Origin: Hormiphora californensis
Taxonomy: Eukaryota; Ctenophora; Tentaculata; Cydippida; Pleurobrachiidae
DNA: 64,000 nt
Reading direction: 5' to 3'
Assembly (NCBI GenBank): GCA_020137815.1
Contig: CM035358.1
Span: 2,407,321 to 2,471,320 of the forward strand
Part shown: positions 12,170 to 24,885 of the stretch, piece by piece
How positions within the stretch are numbered: position 1 is the stretch's first letter
Layout: the number at the start of each line of letters is the position of its first letter
Program-made: the position numbers and the translations under genes
Notes under the pieces: model-generated
Databases searched by the model: none
What the model saw: the letters and a program-made list of their open reading frames with translations, nothing else
Told to the model about the DNA's origin: nothing

Positions 12170-13221
12170 GGGAAAAGAGAGAGAAAGAGAGACCATAAGC
12201 TGTATAATAGTGGTACATCTTGTTCTTCTAGCAATACATACCCCCTACATGTAATGGTACTATAGCTGTCTTTTTCCTCACTCTCTCTCTACTCTGTCAC
12301 TCTGTCTCTCTATCTCTCTCTCTCGCCTCTCTCTCTCTCTCACTTTCTCTCTCCCTTTGCATATTATGTTCGATGGTAATTACAACTACTCGAAGCTGCA
12401 GAATATATTCACTAATTAGAACACACATGACGTACAACTGTCGTAAACGAGGGATAAAGAGAGATAAAGAGGAATAAAGAGAGATAAAGAGGGATAAAGA
12501 GAGATAAAGAGAGATACATATCAGAGTCTTTAGTCTTGGATCAATGACAGCATAAATTCAAAACTTAGAACAAAGGCTGATACCCCTTGGAAATTGCGAC
12601 AGGAAATCAATTCAACCGCGTGTGGCAGAGATTCGAGAGAGACAATGGGAGAGAGAGAATGGGGGAGTACTATCCTAGGGTGGTGAAGTATTCAGAATAT
12701 AATGAAATATGATAGGATGAACTAGGCGATAATATATGTTAACGATAAGAAATAATAATGCCCAGGAAGACGGAAGTTTGAATTCAAGACAGTGGTTTGA
12801 ATAAGTTAACACACGCATTATATGTTACAGTTATTTTACACACAAAATTACTATACACACACACACGCCTCTGATAATAATGTTAAAATATACACTCCAT
12901 TCAACCCAGGATATAATACTTTTTCAAAATAAATAGATTTCTGGTCTGATCTCTCTGAATAGTTTTTGATATGTTACTGTAGGTAAACTATATATTGGAC
13001 AAATCATACATGATGAGGAGATATAATATGTATGATGATGATGATTCCACATGCCATATATAACACATGTATGTAGTATGGACTCTGTGAAACATATTGA
13101 AATGTAGTATGTACTGTGATTATCAATAAGTACCATTCCAATTAAAACATACAACCCCGCAGGTTCCTGACCTTACACTACTAATTATGGGATATAATTA
13201 TGACTAATTAATTCTAATTAA
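12075..13221. other. Interval downstream of LZTFL1, microsatellites only
   Basis: GA- and CT-rich microsatellites (about 12138-12200 and 12280-12355) and GAGATAAAGAGGGATAAA-like tandem repeats (about 12447-12515) are present. I see no exon. Confidence 0.65.
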
Positions 13222-15227
13222 TTAATCATCAGTAGGCTCGTGTTTCCGTAGCCTCGACCGAAGGTCCTTCATCTGATCGTTCTTCTTAGCCAACATTTTC
13301 TTTAAATTGTTGTACTGCGTCGTTTCGCTAAACTTCTTGTCTAATTCTCCTTGTGTCTGTGTGGGAGAGAGAGGTGGTTAATAAATTGCATTTCTTGCGT
13401 CTGTACAAGAAGGGGGGGGAGAATGAAGAAGGGGGACAAGAAGAAGGGGTAGTAAGGTAAGGGGAAGTGAGACATATTATTTTCTTAGAATGATTACCCC
13501 CGATAGTTAAACAGAATATAACAGAGCGGAGCTGACTGAGCGCAAAATAAAGAAGACCTAGGAGGCGTTAAATTACGTCACCAAGTTTTAAACGATTTAA
13601 ATCAGAGAGACTTTTTTGACAGGATGAAAGTATTATAAGTTGTCTAAAACTCTAAAACTAATAATATGGAATGATATGTCGGGGGTAGAAGTGACAAGTC
13701 ACGGTGGTAGAACGTTCTGGATTTTAGCCAAGATGAAATATACGGAGAGAGAGAAATAAAGATAGGAATAGGATGGTAAATGATGAAAGAAGAGATAGCG
13801 ATGTTGAGAGAAAATGGGAATATAAAAGAATGAAAGAATGGAATGAGAGATTGTGAGAGACAATGAGCTCAATACAATGATACCATTGTGTTGCAAAGGA
13901 CTCAGGTGAGAAATTGCGTCAACAATTAGTTATACAGTGCTCACTGCTCACCCTCCCCACCCTCTCCCCCGTGGATTTCTGTATGGTGATTATACGACCT
14001 GTCAAATACATTACAGAGGCCTACAAATGCTGAAACACGACTAGTGCAGCAGGAGCCAGGCAAGGTCTCCAATCGTTTGTTATTTCCAACACAAAGTAGT
14101 TCAGGTGTGCACTGAGAACTTACCCCTTGATCTACCGAACCCTCGTAGAATCACATAACCCTCACAGAGTTTGTTATGTCCCAGCCCTCCTTTACATTTG
14201 TGCGGGTGCGGTGAAACATGGTCGAGCAAGATAACACAGAGCTGAGTCACACAACTCACCCACCGACCGTCACTTACCCGCTCTAAGTCAGCCTGTACTG
14301 CCAGCAGTTGGTGTTTAGTAGCGACATAGTCATCAGGAACTGAACTGTCCTGATGTTGAAATACTGCTACTAGCCAGCTGTCGACGAAGTCCTTCTATCT
14401 GCAGGGGAGGTGTTGTTGTAGGGACATGTCACATAGTACGTGTTTGTAACAATAATACACATGTGACACCTTCCTAGAGTAAACACACATGTGCTCTGGG
14501 AAGGAGCTTTGCAGGAGTGTGGCAGGTTCAACATCAAGAAAAGTTATCTTCTTTCCTGAGTTTTCAACCCGAGGATCAAATGGAACTGCAGTTGACTCAC
14601 CTCTGCAGCCATGGCTGAAATCTGTTGCTGTTTACTATCCCCACCAGTTCCCGGATCCTGAGACTGAATTTTCAGAAGTTTTACTTGCTCCTGCAGAGTC
14701 CCCTTCTCCGACAAAATATTCGTAGTATCCATCTCCAATTTCTCCAGCCTCTGCCGTAATTTGTTGTTTTCCTCCTCTAATCGGCCAATCTCCATTTGTA
14801 ACAGTGGTACAGGTCCTGAATCTTGAAGCGGCGTGAGTTTTGTTTTCCCTTCCTTTTTCAAGGCATTAGCGGACGTATCCTCCAACTTGGCAACTTCATC
14901 AAGCAGCGCCTTGTTCTCAAGTTCTGCAGTGTCTATGTTCAATTTTAAATGCCACTTCTCCGCCTGTTTAAAGAGTTGTCGGAGTAACAGGCAGTTGGTG
15001 TGATTACTATCCAGTAATTCGCTTTCAACATCAGCCCGCACGACGCCATTCAAATCTCTCAGAATCTCGTCCACCTCATCCCCAGTGTATGTCTCATCGA
15101 GTGCAACACGACTCGCTAGACAATCCTCAAAGTTACTGTCGACAGCACGAAGTTGCGTTCCACGGCGATATCGGGAGAATTTGAGGAAATTCACGACGTT
15201 CTGGTAGTGGTGCTCGCTCAGTTCCAT
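13222..15227 (-). CDS. LZTFL1: Leucine zipper transcription factor-like 1
   Basis: Three exons: 15227-14601 (209 codons), 14394-14278 (39 codons) and 13356-13222 (44 codons plus stop TAA). All introns are phase 0. The 292 residues compare with 299 in human. LZTFL1 binds the BBSome and limits its entry into cilia, acting in the cytoplasm. The N-terminus MELSEHHYQNVVNFLKFSR matches the family. It is followed by VESELLDSNHTNCLLLRQLF and KWHLKL, then a long coiled coil. The end, LAKKNDQMKDLRSRL then RKHEPTDD, is the family's highly conserved C-terminus. The middle exon (ATKHQLLAVQADLER) lines up with the coiled coil before it. The gene is divergent from SMC5 and may share its promoter interval. 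Confidence 0.95.
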
Positions 15228-15414
15228 GGCCTAAACACTGTTGAAATGAGTGGTGATAGATTTGAATAGGACCTTGATGGCGAATAGGTTCAAAGCGTAA
15301 GAGGAATTCAAATTTACAAGCGAAAACGGAGAAGTGGCAAAAAAGTCTCGAAAATTCAAAATTTTAAAATTTTTAATTTAAAAGATTTCAAAAAATCAAA
15401 AAGCTGCATAAAGT

Positions 15415-15559
15415 CGGATTTTTTGAAGTTGTCACCCCCCCTTCTCGTGCGCGGAATGTTTTTGCGCGTCACATCACATGTTAACGTGTGGTGTGCGCGT
15501 CAAAATTCATAAATTTCACACGCGCGGTCATTTTGGGGTGACAACTTAAAAAAATCCGT
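15415..15559. mobile_element. MITE with GGATTTTTTGAAGTTGTCACC ends
   Basis: Terminal inverted repeats: the left reads CGGATTTTTTGAAGTTGTCA and the right is its near-perfect reverse complement ending at 15559. The interior is rich in CGCG and GTGCGC. It abuts the palindrome at 15561. Confidence 0.65.
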
Positions 15560-15560
15560 G

Positions 15561-15748
15561 GTATTTCCCACGCCCCGTGGGAAAGTTTTTGACCGTGGGA
15601 AAGTTTTCAAACCGTGGGAAAAGAGAGATACATACAATAACGTACAAAAAATAATTATTTTTTCAATGTTATTGTATGTATCTCTCTTTTCCCACGGTTT
15701 GAAAACTTTCCCACGGTCAAAAACTTTCCCACGCGGCGTGGGAAATAC
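15561..15748. repeat. Near-perfect 188-bp palindrome
   Basis: Arms of about 90 bp (starting GTATTTCCCACG, with repeated CCGTGGGAAA motifs) flank an AT-rich centre near 15655. Only a few mismatches are seen. Within each arm a CCGTGGGAAAGTTTT motif is itself repeated. Confidence 0.85.
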
Positions 15749-15939
15749 CGTAAGAGCTTCCACTAGCACACTTTGAAAATCGACAAAACTCACTGCATAA
15801 AATGTAACGCGCTAAATTATTTATTTAGAGCGCTGCATTTCGTACTTTCTAAAGCGCGGCGCAAATTTATTTTTTGAATTTTGTTCGACAAATTTCAAAA
15901 ATTGAGCTGATTTCTCAAACGAACTTTTCGCCTCCGCCC

Positions 15940-18900
15940 ATGTCTCAAACCGACTCGTGGGTAACTGGATCGCTCGTGAGGATCAAACTACGCAATTTTG
16001 TCACCTATGATGCGGTTGAAGTAGCTACAGGATGCCATCTAAACATAATAATCGGCCCAAATGGCACGGGGAAGAGCACGATCGTCTGTGCACTGTGTCT
16101 TGGCCTTGGTGGAAAGACGAACCTCCTCGGAAGGGCCAGGGAGATAGCTGAGTTTATCAAGCACGGAAGGGACAAAGCGCTTATTGAAATCGAGCTGTAC
16201 AACAAAGATGGACCTAATTACGTTGTCCAACGCACAATCACTAATGACAACAAATCTGACTGGAAGATAAATCGGCGAAGTTCGACCAGTAAAGAAGTTC
16301 TGGAGCTAACTCGGAAGCTAAATATTGATGTGAATAATCTGTGCCAGTTTTTACCCCAAGACAAAGTCTCTGAGTTTGCCAAGATGACCCCTCCGGAGCT
16401 TCTTCTATCAACGGAACGAGCTGTCGGAGGTGAGAAGATGGTGGAACTTCATGAAAAACTGACCAAGACAAACAACGAGATGAAAACACTGAAATCAAAT
16501 CAGGCCGGTAAGGAAACCAAGTTAGATCAGCTGAAAAAGCGGCAAGAGTACCTGAAAGACATTGTCCAGAAACAGAACGAGCGGAAGGAGATACTTCGGA
16601 AAATTGAAGTTCTGGAAATGAAGCGGCCCTGGATGGTTTACGAGAATAAAAGGAAGGAATTTGCCGCGTTTAAAGCTGGTGTTGATGAGAAGAATGAGAA
16701 AGTGAAAGACCTGAAACTTAAGGTCCAACCTCTGCAAGATGCTCACGATGATGCTAAAGTAAAACTGACTAATGCAGAGAATACTGTTAAGGCTACTTCT
16801 CGTGAGATTTCCACCTGTGTCAACCATATCAGGACCACGGAATCTAAACAATCAGCTGCTGGTGAGAAGATTGACGAAATCAGGGAGGAGTTTGCTGCCA
16901 AAGTCTTTGAGGTGCAGGAACGGAAGACCAAGATTGAGGCGTTAGAGAGGGAGGTGACTGCGTACAAACAACAGCTGAACGATCTACCCCCCGCTAAACA
17001 ACTGATGGAGGCATCCAACAAGAAACACAAAGAGTTGAGAGATCTCGCCAAGGCTACTGCTGCAATTGAAAGTCAAGTGAATGAGATGTACCATGAGGAA
17101 CGTGAAGTGAAAAGCAAACTGGGTGCTCTTGAGACACAAATGAATCGGCTGAATGATGTTCAAAATCGGAAGATGGAAACCCTTCGGAAATTCGAGCGGG
17201 ACACCTTCGTAGCTGTAGAATGGCTACGAAACAATCGGAACCAGTTCCAAGGTGAGGTATTGGAGCCACTGCAGATCAGTGTCAATGTACCCAACCCGGC
17301 TAACGCAAAATACTTCGAGGCTATCATCTCGAGAAACGATCGGAAAGCCTTTGTATTTGAACGCAAGGACGATTTGAATACCTTTATGAGGGAGTTGAGA
17401 GACAAACAACGTTTGACAATTAACGCCGTCTTGGCTCCAGCACCTAAGCAGTTCCCGCCCCGATACAACATTAACGACCTCCAGAGATTCGGATTTGACT
17501 CCTTCCTCTCGGATCTGATCGATTGTCCACCACTGGCTAAGCGGTATCTCTGCCAGTACTACAATGTTCATAACATTCCGATTGGAAACCGGAACTCAGA
17601 GAATCACATCGATACGGTGAACAGTATCATAACATCTGGAGTGTTCTTTACACCAGCCAACAGGTAAGGGATCTCTGATTTTATCACATGCATGATGTTG
17701 TCAGGCACTGATTGTTACATCGCACACGAATGATGTAGTTACTTTTTGGGAATAGAAGTAATTCGATCGTATCTATGGTTCAATTTTATTCCGCCGAATC
17801 CCCGAGACTTGTCTAATTAACCCTCGACTCCCCCTTTCAGGTATTCCAACCGAAAGTCCCGATACAGTAGCGACACGATCTCTAACAGTGCCCCACTAAG
17901 AGAGGCTCGGATTTTCAATCTGACCCTGGATACTGCCCGGATTGACGCCATTCAGAGGGAGAAAGCACAACTTCAGTCGGAGTTGCAGAATGTACAGAGT
18001 CGTTATTCTGACGTGAGTTATTTCTTTGTTTAACGTCCCACTCCGGTATTCTAAGGGAATGTCATGGTAAAATATTGATCTGCACTAAAATATATATCCT
18101 TCCGGCTGCTTCCCTAGATGTTCTAACGCCTTCTCCATTCCCCAGTTAAAAGCGGAGGTAGCGAAACGAAAGGAAACAGAGGGACAACTCAAGAAGGAGA
18201 AAAGTGATCTCAACAACCAGATCCGGTACAGGGACACAACGGAACAGAAAATACAACACCGGACCGAAAAGATTGAAACTCTAGAGAAGCAGAATATCGA
18301 TCTTGCAGCTGAGAAAAAGAAGAGAGATGAGAGGATTAAAGATGTGATGAGGAAATATGTTACGATCCAGGTAAGACTTACCTCAAGTATAGTAAAGGAG
18401 GGTTAGAATTTGCCTAACCACACCCTCTGCTTCTACCCAGAATAACTCTTCTTCCCCTAACTCTCTCGCCCTAACTAACCCCCTCCCCCTCAGAGTAAGC
18501 TAGTTGAACTGTACACGGAGTTTGAGCAGTATCTCCACACCAAGAGTCAGGAGTATGTACACCAGATTGCATTGCAGTTAGCTGTTTCAAAGTCAGAAGA
18601 TGTTCTGAAATCTAGCTCTCAGGTACTTGTTTGTTTAGAAAAATGGATTTTAAACCCATATACAATGATATTGCTAGATTACTCTATCTGATGACGATGA
18701 TGATATTCTTGACTCCTCTGGTCTGGGAAATATTATCAAAACCCCGTATTACTATTCTCGTTATAGGAACTGGAGCAAGCGACAGAGGAGTTGGAGATAT
18801 TGCAAGCCCAGCTATCACAAAAGAAAAAGGAGGCCCTGGAGTTGATGAAGAAAGCTCGTGATTCAAATGGGCATTCCGGACCAACAGATCAACAGAAGAG

Positions 18901-20014
18901 ACTGTTTAGAGAGTAAGTGTATTACCAAGTCCTTATTTGGGCATAGTTCGCTCCATATATGGACATATATCACGTGACAACTTCTCCCTCTTCAGGTTTG
19001 CAGTAGGTTCACTTGATGAGCTGGACCAGCAGCTAAACGAAGCCCGGGCACTGGCGGACTGTAGTGGCTCTGTTGATACCCAGGTATGTAGAGACTACTA
19101 TCTTCATTCGTTATGAAATATAAATCCCCCATTCTGTCATGATTCCCCAACTCTTCCCTCTTGGTCTTCCTCGCTTCCCCCTTCCTCTGTCGCGTGTAAG
19201 AGGGTACCACCTCCTGTTACTCTCCTCTGATTTACATTCTAACCCTCGTCAGGCAATAACTGAGTTCAACGAACGAAAAGAGGAGATATCCAACTATGCC
19301 AGGGATGTGGAAGCTAACCAAATCAAGCTGGCCGCCCTGGAAGCAACCATCAAGAAACACAAATCACTATGGCAACCATCCCTCAACAACATGATCGACA
19401 AAATAAACGTCAAATTCCGCTCCTTTTTTGGTAATATTGATTGTGCAGGTGAGGTGTTGTTGTCGGAACACGAGGATTACGATCAGTGGGGTATCGACAT
19501 TAGGGTTCAGTTCCGGAACTCAGACGAGATGAAGCGGCTGACGTCATCATACCAGTCCGGTGGAGAGAAATCCGTATCCACAATTCTCTACCTTCTCTCT
19601 CTTCAAGGGTTAACGGAGTGTCCCTTCCGTGTTGTAGATGAGATAAACCAGGGGATGGATCCCCGAAATGAGCGGAAAGTGTTTGAAATGATGGCCAGTG
19701 TAGCTACTATCTCGGGTACATCCCAGTACTTCCTGATCACCCCGAAACTCTTGCCAGCGCTCGATTATAACGACAAGATGAATATTCTGGGTATATTTAA
19801 TGGGGAAGGTCTGGAAGAGAACGATAAAGATGATCTGGATCAGTCCTTTGCACATGATAAGGTCATTGAAGAGAGTCAGGTTCCGGAATTCACAGATGTC
19901 TCAAAGTCAGGCAGGATAAAAACAATGTACTCTTCTAAAAAGGGGCGAGTCCTCAAAACTTGCTTTTATTTATCAAATTTTAAATCATGCAGAATTGTTT
20001 TTTTATTCCTCTAA
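15940..20014 (+). CDS. SMC5: Structural maintenance of chromosomes protein 5
   Basis: Seven coding exons: 15940-17663, 17841-18012, 18146-18370, 18494-18622, 18767-18912, 18996-19083 and 19253-20014. They give about 1081 residues (1103 if the in-frame ATG at 15874 is used; human has 1101). SMC5 pairs with SMC6 in a nuclear complex for recombination repair and replication-fork stability. Walker A is GPNGTGKST at about residues 39-47. CQFLPQDKVSEFAKM marks the family. The middle is coiled coil around a hinge. The C-terminal half has the ABC signature YQSGGEKSVSTILYLLSLQG and Walker B PFRVVDEINQGMDP. I chose ATG 15940 because SMC5 similarity begins just after it (WVTGSLVRIKLRNFVTYD). Phases agree at all six junctions. 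The last few dozen residues are less conserved, as in other animals. Confidence 0.96.
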
Positions 20015-20277
20015 CTTTATATAAAATCAATATTCAATATATATTGTTCATACAAGGCGTGCAATTTATTTACTTATTATAATGATTTCTTCACAGCCTG
20101 TGATGTGTGTTTTACAAATGACAAATCAGTTTATTTCGTAAATTTTTACTCCAACAAATTAAATCATTGAGTTGTTTCCTTCAAGATTCTCACATCGTTG
20201 TTTTATGACCATCTAACAACCACTTCCCCCTTTCCCCCTCTTAACTACCTAACACCCCGCTCTCCCTTAAAGCAGAG

Positions 20278-20849
20278 ATGGTCAGTCCTCTAGTTAAGCC
20301 TCGCATCGTAAAGAAGCGAACAAAGAAGTTCACCCGACATCAGTCTGACCGATATGCCAAGCTATCCAAGTCGAGCTGGAGGAAGCCCAAGGGTATTGAC
20401 TCCAGGGTCAGGAGGAGGTTCAAGGGTCAGTTCCTCATGCCCAGCATTGGTTACGGAAGCAACAAGAACACCCGACATATGATGCCCGATGGTTTCCTCA
20501 AGTTTGTTGTCCACAATGTTGCCGAGCTGGAGCTTCTTATGATGCAGAACAAAACGTAAGCAGCAATTAATCTTTAAAATTAAGTTTCGTGGTATAGTTA
20601 TTGACTAAATTTTAGTTACCTAATACCTTAATCCATCAAAATAGCCATTAGCCTGCCCATAGGGCATAGCCTGTGATGATATCTTTTGTAGACCCGCTCA
20701 ATTAACTACCCTTCTCTCTCAGATACGCTGCCGAGATTGCTGCTGATGTCAGTGCCAAGAAGAGGAAAGTTATTGTTGAGCGAGCCCAACAATTGAACAT
20801 CAAAGTCACAAACTGGCAAGCCAAGTTGAGGTCAGAGGAGGATAACTAG
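20278..20849 (+). CDS. RPL32: 60S ribosomal protein L32 (eL32)
   Basis: Two exons, 20278-20555 and 20723-20849, give 134 residues (human 135). It is a structural protein of the large ribosomal subunit. [20 protein letters not shown] at the start and [18 protein letters not shown] are near-identical to other animals. [13 protein letters not shown] then LRSEEDN closes the protein. The intron is phase 2 (GTAAGC donor, CTCTCAG acceptor). An AG preceded by pyrimidine-rich sequence lies two bases before the ATG, suggesting that a 5' UTR intron or spliced leader ends there. Confidence 0.97.
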
Positions 20850-21186
20850 AAATATTTGTTGTGCTCGGTCTCATTTTTTATCCATCAAAAAACCTATTTG
20901 TTGTTTTGATCGTGTTTTACAATCCCACCCCCCCCCCTTCTCTATAGTAATATTCCCTCTTTCCTTAAACTGTTTGTACTGTCTCCCCGATATTCCCTCT
21001 CCTTCCATCTGATAATAGTCCCTTTTTCCTTGAACTGTCTCCACAATCTTCATGGGACCGGAAACCGCACGAAGGTGTGTCTGAACAAGACAAAATTTTC
21101 CCACTTTATAAAAGTTAACCCCTACCCTATCTCTAGCTAGCATGATATTATAGCACAGCTGAACTCTACCTCGCACAAAATGCGAG

Positions 21187-24100
21187 ATGTCCAGGCATTT
21201 TATTGCCCACCAACAAGACACCAACAATGATGTCCCAGAAAATGAGGGAGAGGAGGAACCTGTCAGGTAAATATCAGGAACCGACCGAAACAAGTGAACA
21301 ACCAATCAGAACTCGTTATTTAGGTCACGTGACTGGTTATCAGCCAATCAGGGACCAGTATTTACTGATTCGGTCGGTTCCTGGTAAATATCGAGGGCCC
21401 TAGAGGGAGATCAGTATGTATTCAATCTCCGTCCAGCCAGCTTTGTAGCATGGTCAAACTTCCTCTTCTCCACTATTATACCACACTATTAGTGAGTAAT
21501 TAGTGTGCGTAATTTGTGCGAGTAATTAGTGTGACACTAATTACTCACTGCTAATTACCCCGCCAGGTTCAGTTTAGGTTGGGATGACGATGACGATGAT
21601 ATTGATGAGTTCGGTGATTTCTCCAACGTTCTCTTCCACAAAGTACCAAGTAATGAGATAGTGTATGATGAAACTCCCCGTCTTCCTAAGTTCGTTGGTG
21701 GTTATCTCCTGGGAGATACACTCGGGGAGGGGAGTTATGCTCGGGTGAGATATACATTATAGGTGAATGTTGTATAGTGTGTGTTGTTACCACTAGTAAG
21801 CCCGCTCGCCCTACGGGCGAATGTCGGGGATGGTCAATGGTCATACAGTAAACTAAGCAAATAGTGTAGTATCATTTGAAATTTTTAAAATCAGTAAATT
21901 TATCAGGTAAATTAACCACAGCGATTCTTTCGACAGAATAACCACGGGTCCTCTTTTGTCAGGTCCTGAAGTATTTTATGAAGGAGCACATTTGCAAAAT
22001 ACTTTCACGTATTACTGCCATTTCTTATTAGTGCCATTGATACTTTGCTATTACGTGTGTTGACAACATTTTTTGAATAATAATCACCTCTTTTGTAGGA
22101 TTCTATCACGTAGTCTATAGGCGTCAGCGCCAGTTTGGGACATATGGCTCCTCCAAACTCGCTGGCGATTGTGTTGAAGTTGAGTAGTCATGTTCACGAA
22201 ACGTGGTGAACAGGGGGTGAACAGATTAAATCGAGCAAACGATCAATCACACAACCGGCAGAGAGATGAATCAAGGATGCACGTGCAGTTTAAGGCTCAA
22301 GCTGGCAGGTTGCCAGGGTCCCTCTAGGGACAACACGTGCAAAAGGCCATTTCCAGGAATGTTGTGCCATATTTGGTAAAAATACCATCACCCATCATTT
22401 CCCTATTTGCTTTAATAATAGTATGATGGTTACCATCGTTACCATTAATTCACTGGAGACCCGGTCTCTATCTGTATGAGAGCTATTTTGTAAGCTGCTA
22501 ACCCGTCCTTTCCGTTTCAAGGGTATCACATTGTTAACCCATCTGTCTTTCAGGTAAAGGAAGCCCTGGACACAGCTACAATACGACGTGCCGCAGTAAA
22601 GATAATGAAGAAGAAGAAGTTACGGAAGATTCCATCCGGTGAAGAGAACATGAAACGGGAGATAGCCCTTCTCCAAAAGTTGTCCAAGACACCACATCCT
22701 AATGTTATTGAGCTGTTTGATGTACAGTGTAAACCGGAGAAAGAGAAAACTTACCTGTTCATGACCTTCTGCTGTTGTTCACTTCAGGTATGTATACAAC
22801 TCTTTTATCGATCCTCTCTCACTACACACATTTCAAAATGCAAAAGAGGTTAGAACAACTCTTGATAGTGAGATGAAGGTGGTGGGTTTCAATCCGATAT
22901 TTTGGGGATTCGCTACAGAGTACTCAGTATAGCCACGTTCAAATTAGATATCATATCCTATTTTATTCCTCAGGATAACACCCTTATGGTCTACTAACAT
23001 CCAACGTCTTTCCTCAGGATATGTTGGAGGGTGCCCCGGGTAAGAAGTTCCCTGTGTGGCAGGCTCACAAATACATAACGGAAACCCTCCATGGCCTGAG
23101 TTTCCTGCACTGCAAGCACATTATCCACAAGGACATCAAACCTGCTAACCTGTTACTGGATCCCTCACACACCGTAAGTGATGACGTCATTATATTTGTT
23201 TCGTGACGTCATTATATATTTTGTGAAATTGGAGATTCCCCCGGCCCCTTCTTATCATACTGCATGACTGTAACATCATGTTCGGAGAGGGCAGTCTTTT
23301 GTGTGACAACCCCCAAATATTTGTGCTACATTTTGTAACATAATTTCCACACACAGGTAAAGATCTGTGATTTTGGTGTGGCTGAAGAGTTAGACCCGTA
23401 CAGTTTCTCTGACAGCGTTAGAGGTAGTCAGGGTGCTCCCATGTTTGTTGCCCCGGAGATAGCCATTGGGATGGATACTGTTAGTGGGAGGAAACTGGAT
23501 GTCTGGTCAACAGGTAACAATCTAGGGGGAATAGAACTGTTGTTACACTGCCAATAACTTTCTTTATTCTACTCCTAATATCCCGTATTTATTCCTCTGG
23601 CTCTTGGTAGTTATAGTTACTTTCACGATCTGAGGAGTCGAGTAACCAATCTTGCCCCTACTCCTTGCAATAATATTCCCTTCTCACAGGTGTATCGTTA
23701 TTCAACTTTGTTACGGGAACGTACCCATTCAATGCTGGCAATGTGTTCAAACTGTTTAAAAGAATTGAAGAGGGACAGTTTACCATACCAACAGACCTTC
23801 CCGAACCCCTTCAGGATCTGCTAGGGGTGAGTGGGGCCGGGGATTGGTATCGAAGACACCTCACACTCTGTTTCTTCTTCGCGCGTGCTGGCAAGGGGTA
23901 CTTCGTAACCAAGGCCGGGGATGGGTTTTCAGAATTCAGTTCCATAATCTATACTCCGCCACTCAGGATTCGTCCATCTTACTTTTCGCTACTCCGTCTC
24001 TATGTATGCTCCTTTCACATAACCACCTTCTTTCACAAATATATCTGTCACTGTCAAGTGTCACATTTATCCACTAACCCACTGTTTCTCTCCAGTACAT

Positions 24101-24277
24101 GCTGAAGTACAAGTACGAGGAGAGGTACTGCATTGAGGAGTGCCTGAATCATCGGTGGATACTCCGCAAACAATCCAGATCACTCGATGAGGTGGCAATG
24201 CCCTCCAAAATAGCGCAGGTACCTTGAATTATTTTTAGATCCGACAGAAATAGAGAAGGGACGTTCTCTGGGCGTTC

Positions 24278-24329
<52 letters not shown>

Positions 24330-24885
24330 TTTCTCTCTCTCTGTCTCTCCCTAGTGTACCAGCCTAAAAGGTGCCCTTCATGCACTACATGACGACGTGA
24401 CAGAAACGACAGCTAGCATCCCCTCTCCCTGCTCCAGTCTCTCCTACTTTGAGAGCCCTCAACTCTTACACTGACTGCCAGAGAACTAGAGAGGAGAAGA
24501 CTTGACTGACAGAGAGGAGTCTCTTGCTACTACACATTCGACTGATTTTGGCAGACCATCCTTACATACTACCGATACTTCAATTGACAGACATCATCTT
24601 CTAACACCAGCTGGAGCTCTTGTATAAACCTCACCACAACAGACATGACTGCAGAAAATCTCTGAATCTCAAAAAATCATCTTACTCACTAAACAGGAGT
24701 CAACACTAATCCAGTATCTGGAGGAGCTTCATGTAGATGAACCGGAGCACTGTCACGATACCGCTCCCTCCCTCCGATCTAGTGCAGATGATGTGCTAAG
24801 CGTCAGTGGTGGGGATACAACTCGTAGTGCAGGGAGCCAACCCGGTCCCCCGAAATCGGCATCTCGGCACTGCCGTCAGCAGTAA
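21187..24885 (+). CDS. STK11: Serine/threonine kinase STK11 (LKB1), two alternative C-termini
   Basis: Shared exons: 21187-21266, 21567-21744, 22554-22787, 23018-23173, 23357-23513, 23690-23826 and 24096-24218. Then either 24355-24474 (stop TGA) or 24697-24885 (stop TAA). LKB1 with STRAD and MO25 phosphorylates AMPK-family kinases. The glycine loop is LGEGSYARVKEALD and the lysine is in AAVKIMKKKKLRKIP. The catalytic loop is IHKDIKPANLLL, followed by CDFGVAEELDP. GSQGAPMFVAPEIA and WSTGVSLFNFVTG complete the kinase. The acidic N-terminus resembles no domain. Exon 7 ends in phase 0, so both final exons fit. The second encodes TLIQYLEELHVDEPEH, matching human PYLEDLH, and ends CRQQ, a CAAX farnesylation box like human CKQQ. 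The first gives a 39-residue end without it. Predicted lengths are 394 and 417 residues (human 404 and 433). A hAT-like MITE lies at the 5' end of intron 1. Confidence 0.94.
21275..21383. mobile_element. hAT-like MITE at the LKB1 intron 1 donor site
   Basis: A 109-bp element with ends CAGGAACCGACCGAA...TTCGGTCGGTTCCTG. The 8-bp direct repeat GTAAATAT flanks it (21267-21274 and 21384-21391). An 8-bp target duplication is typical of hAT transposons. Related copies lie at about 46037-46145 and 55358-55461. Confidence 0.85.
21745..22553. other. Long intron 2 of LKB1
   Basis: About 0.8 kb between GTGAGA donor and TTTCAG acceptor. I see no repeat family or open frame of note in it. Confidence 0.6.

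Larger units (their letters stand above)
15228..15873. promoter_or_regulatory. Head-to-head promoter interval of LZTFL1 and SMC5
   Basis: The starts of two divergent genes lie about 650 bp apart, so their promoters must lie here. Much of the interval consists of two inverted-repeat elements (15415-15559 and 15561-15748). The remaining flanks are AT-rich, with no motif I can name with confidence. Confidence 0.6.
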
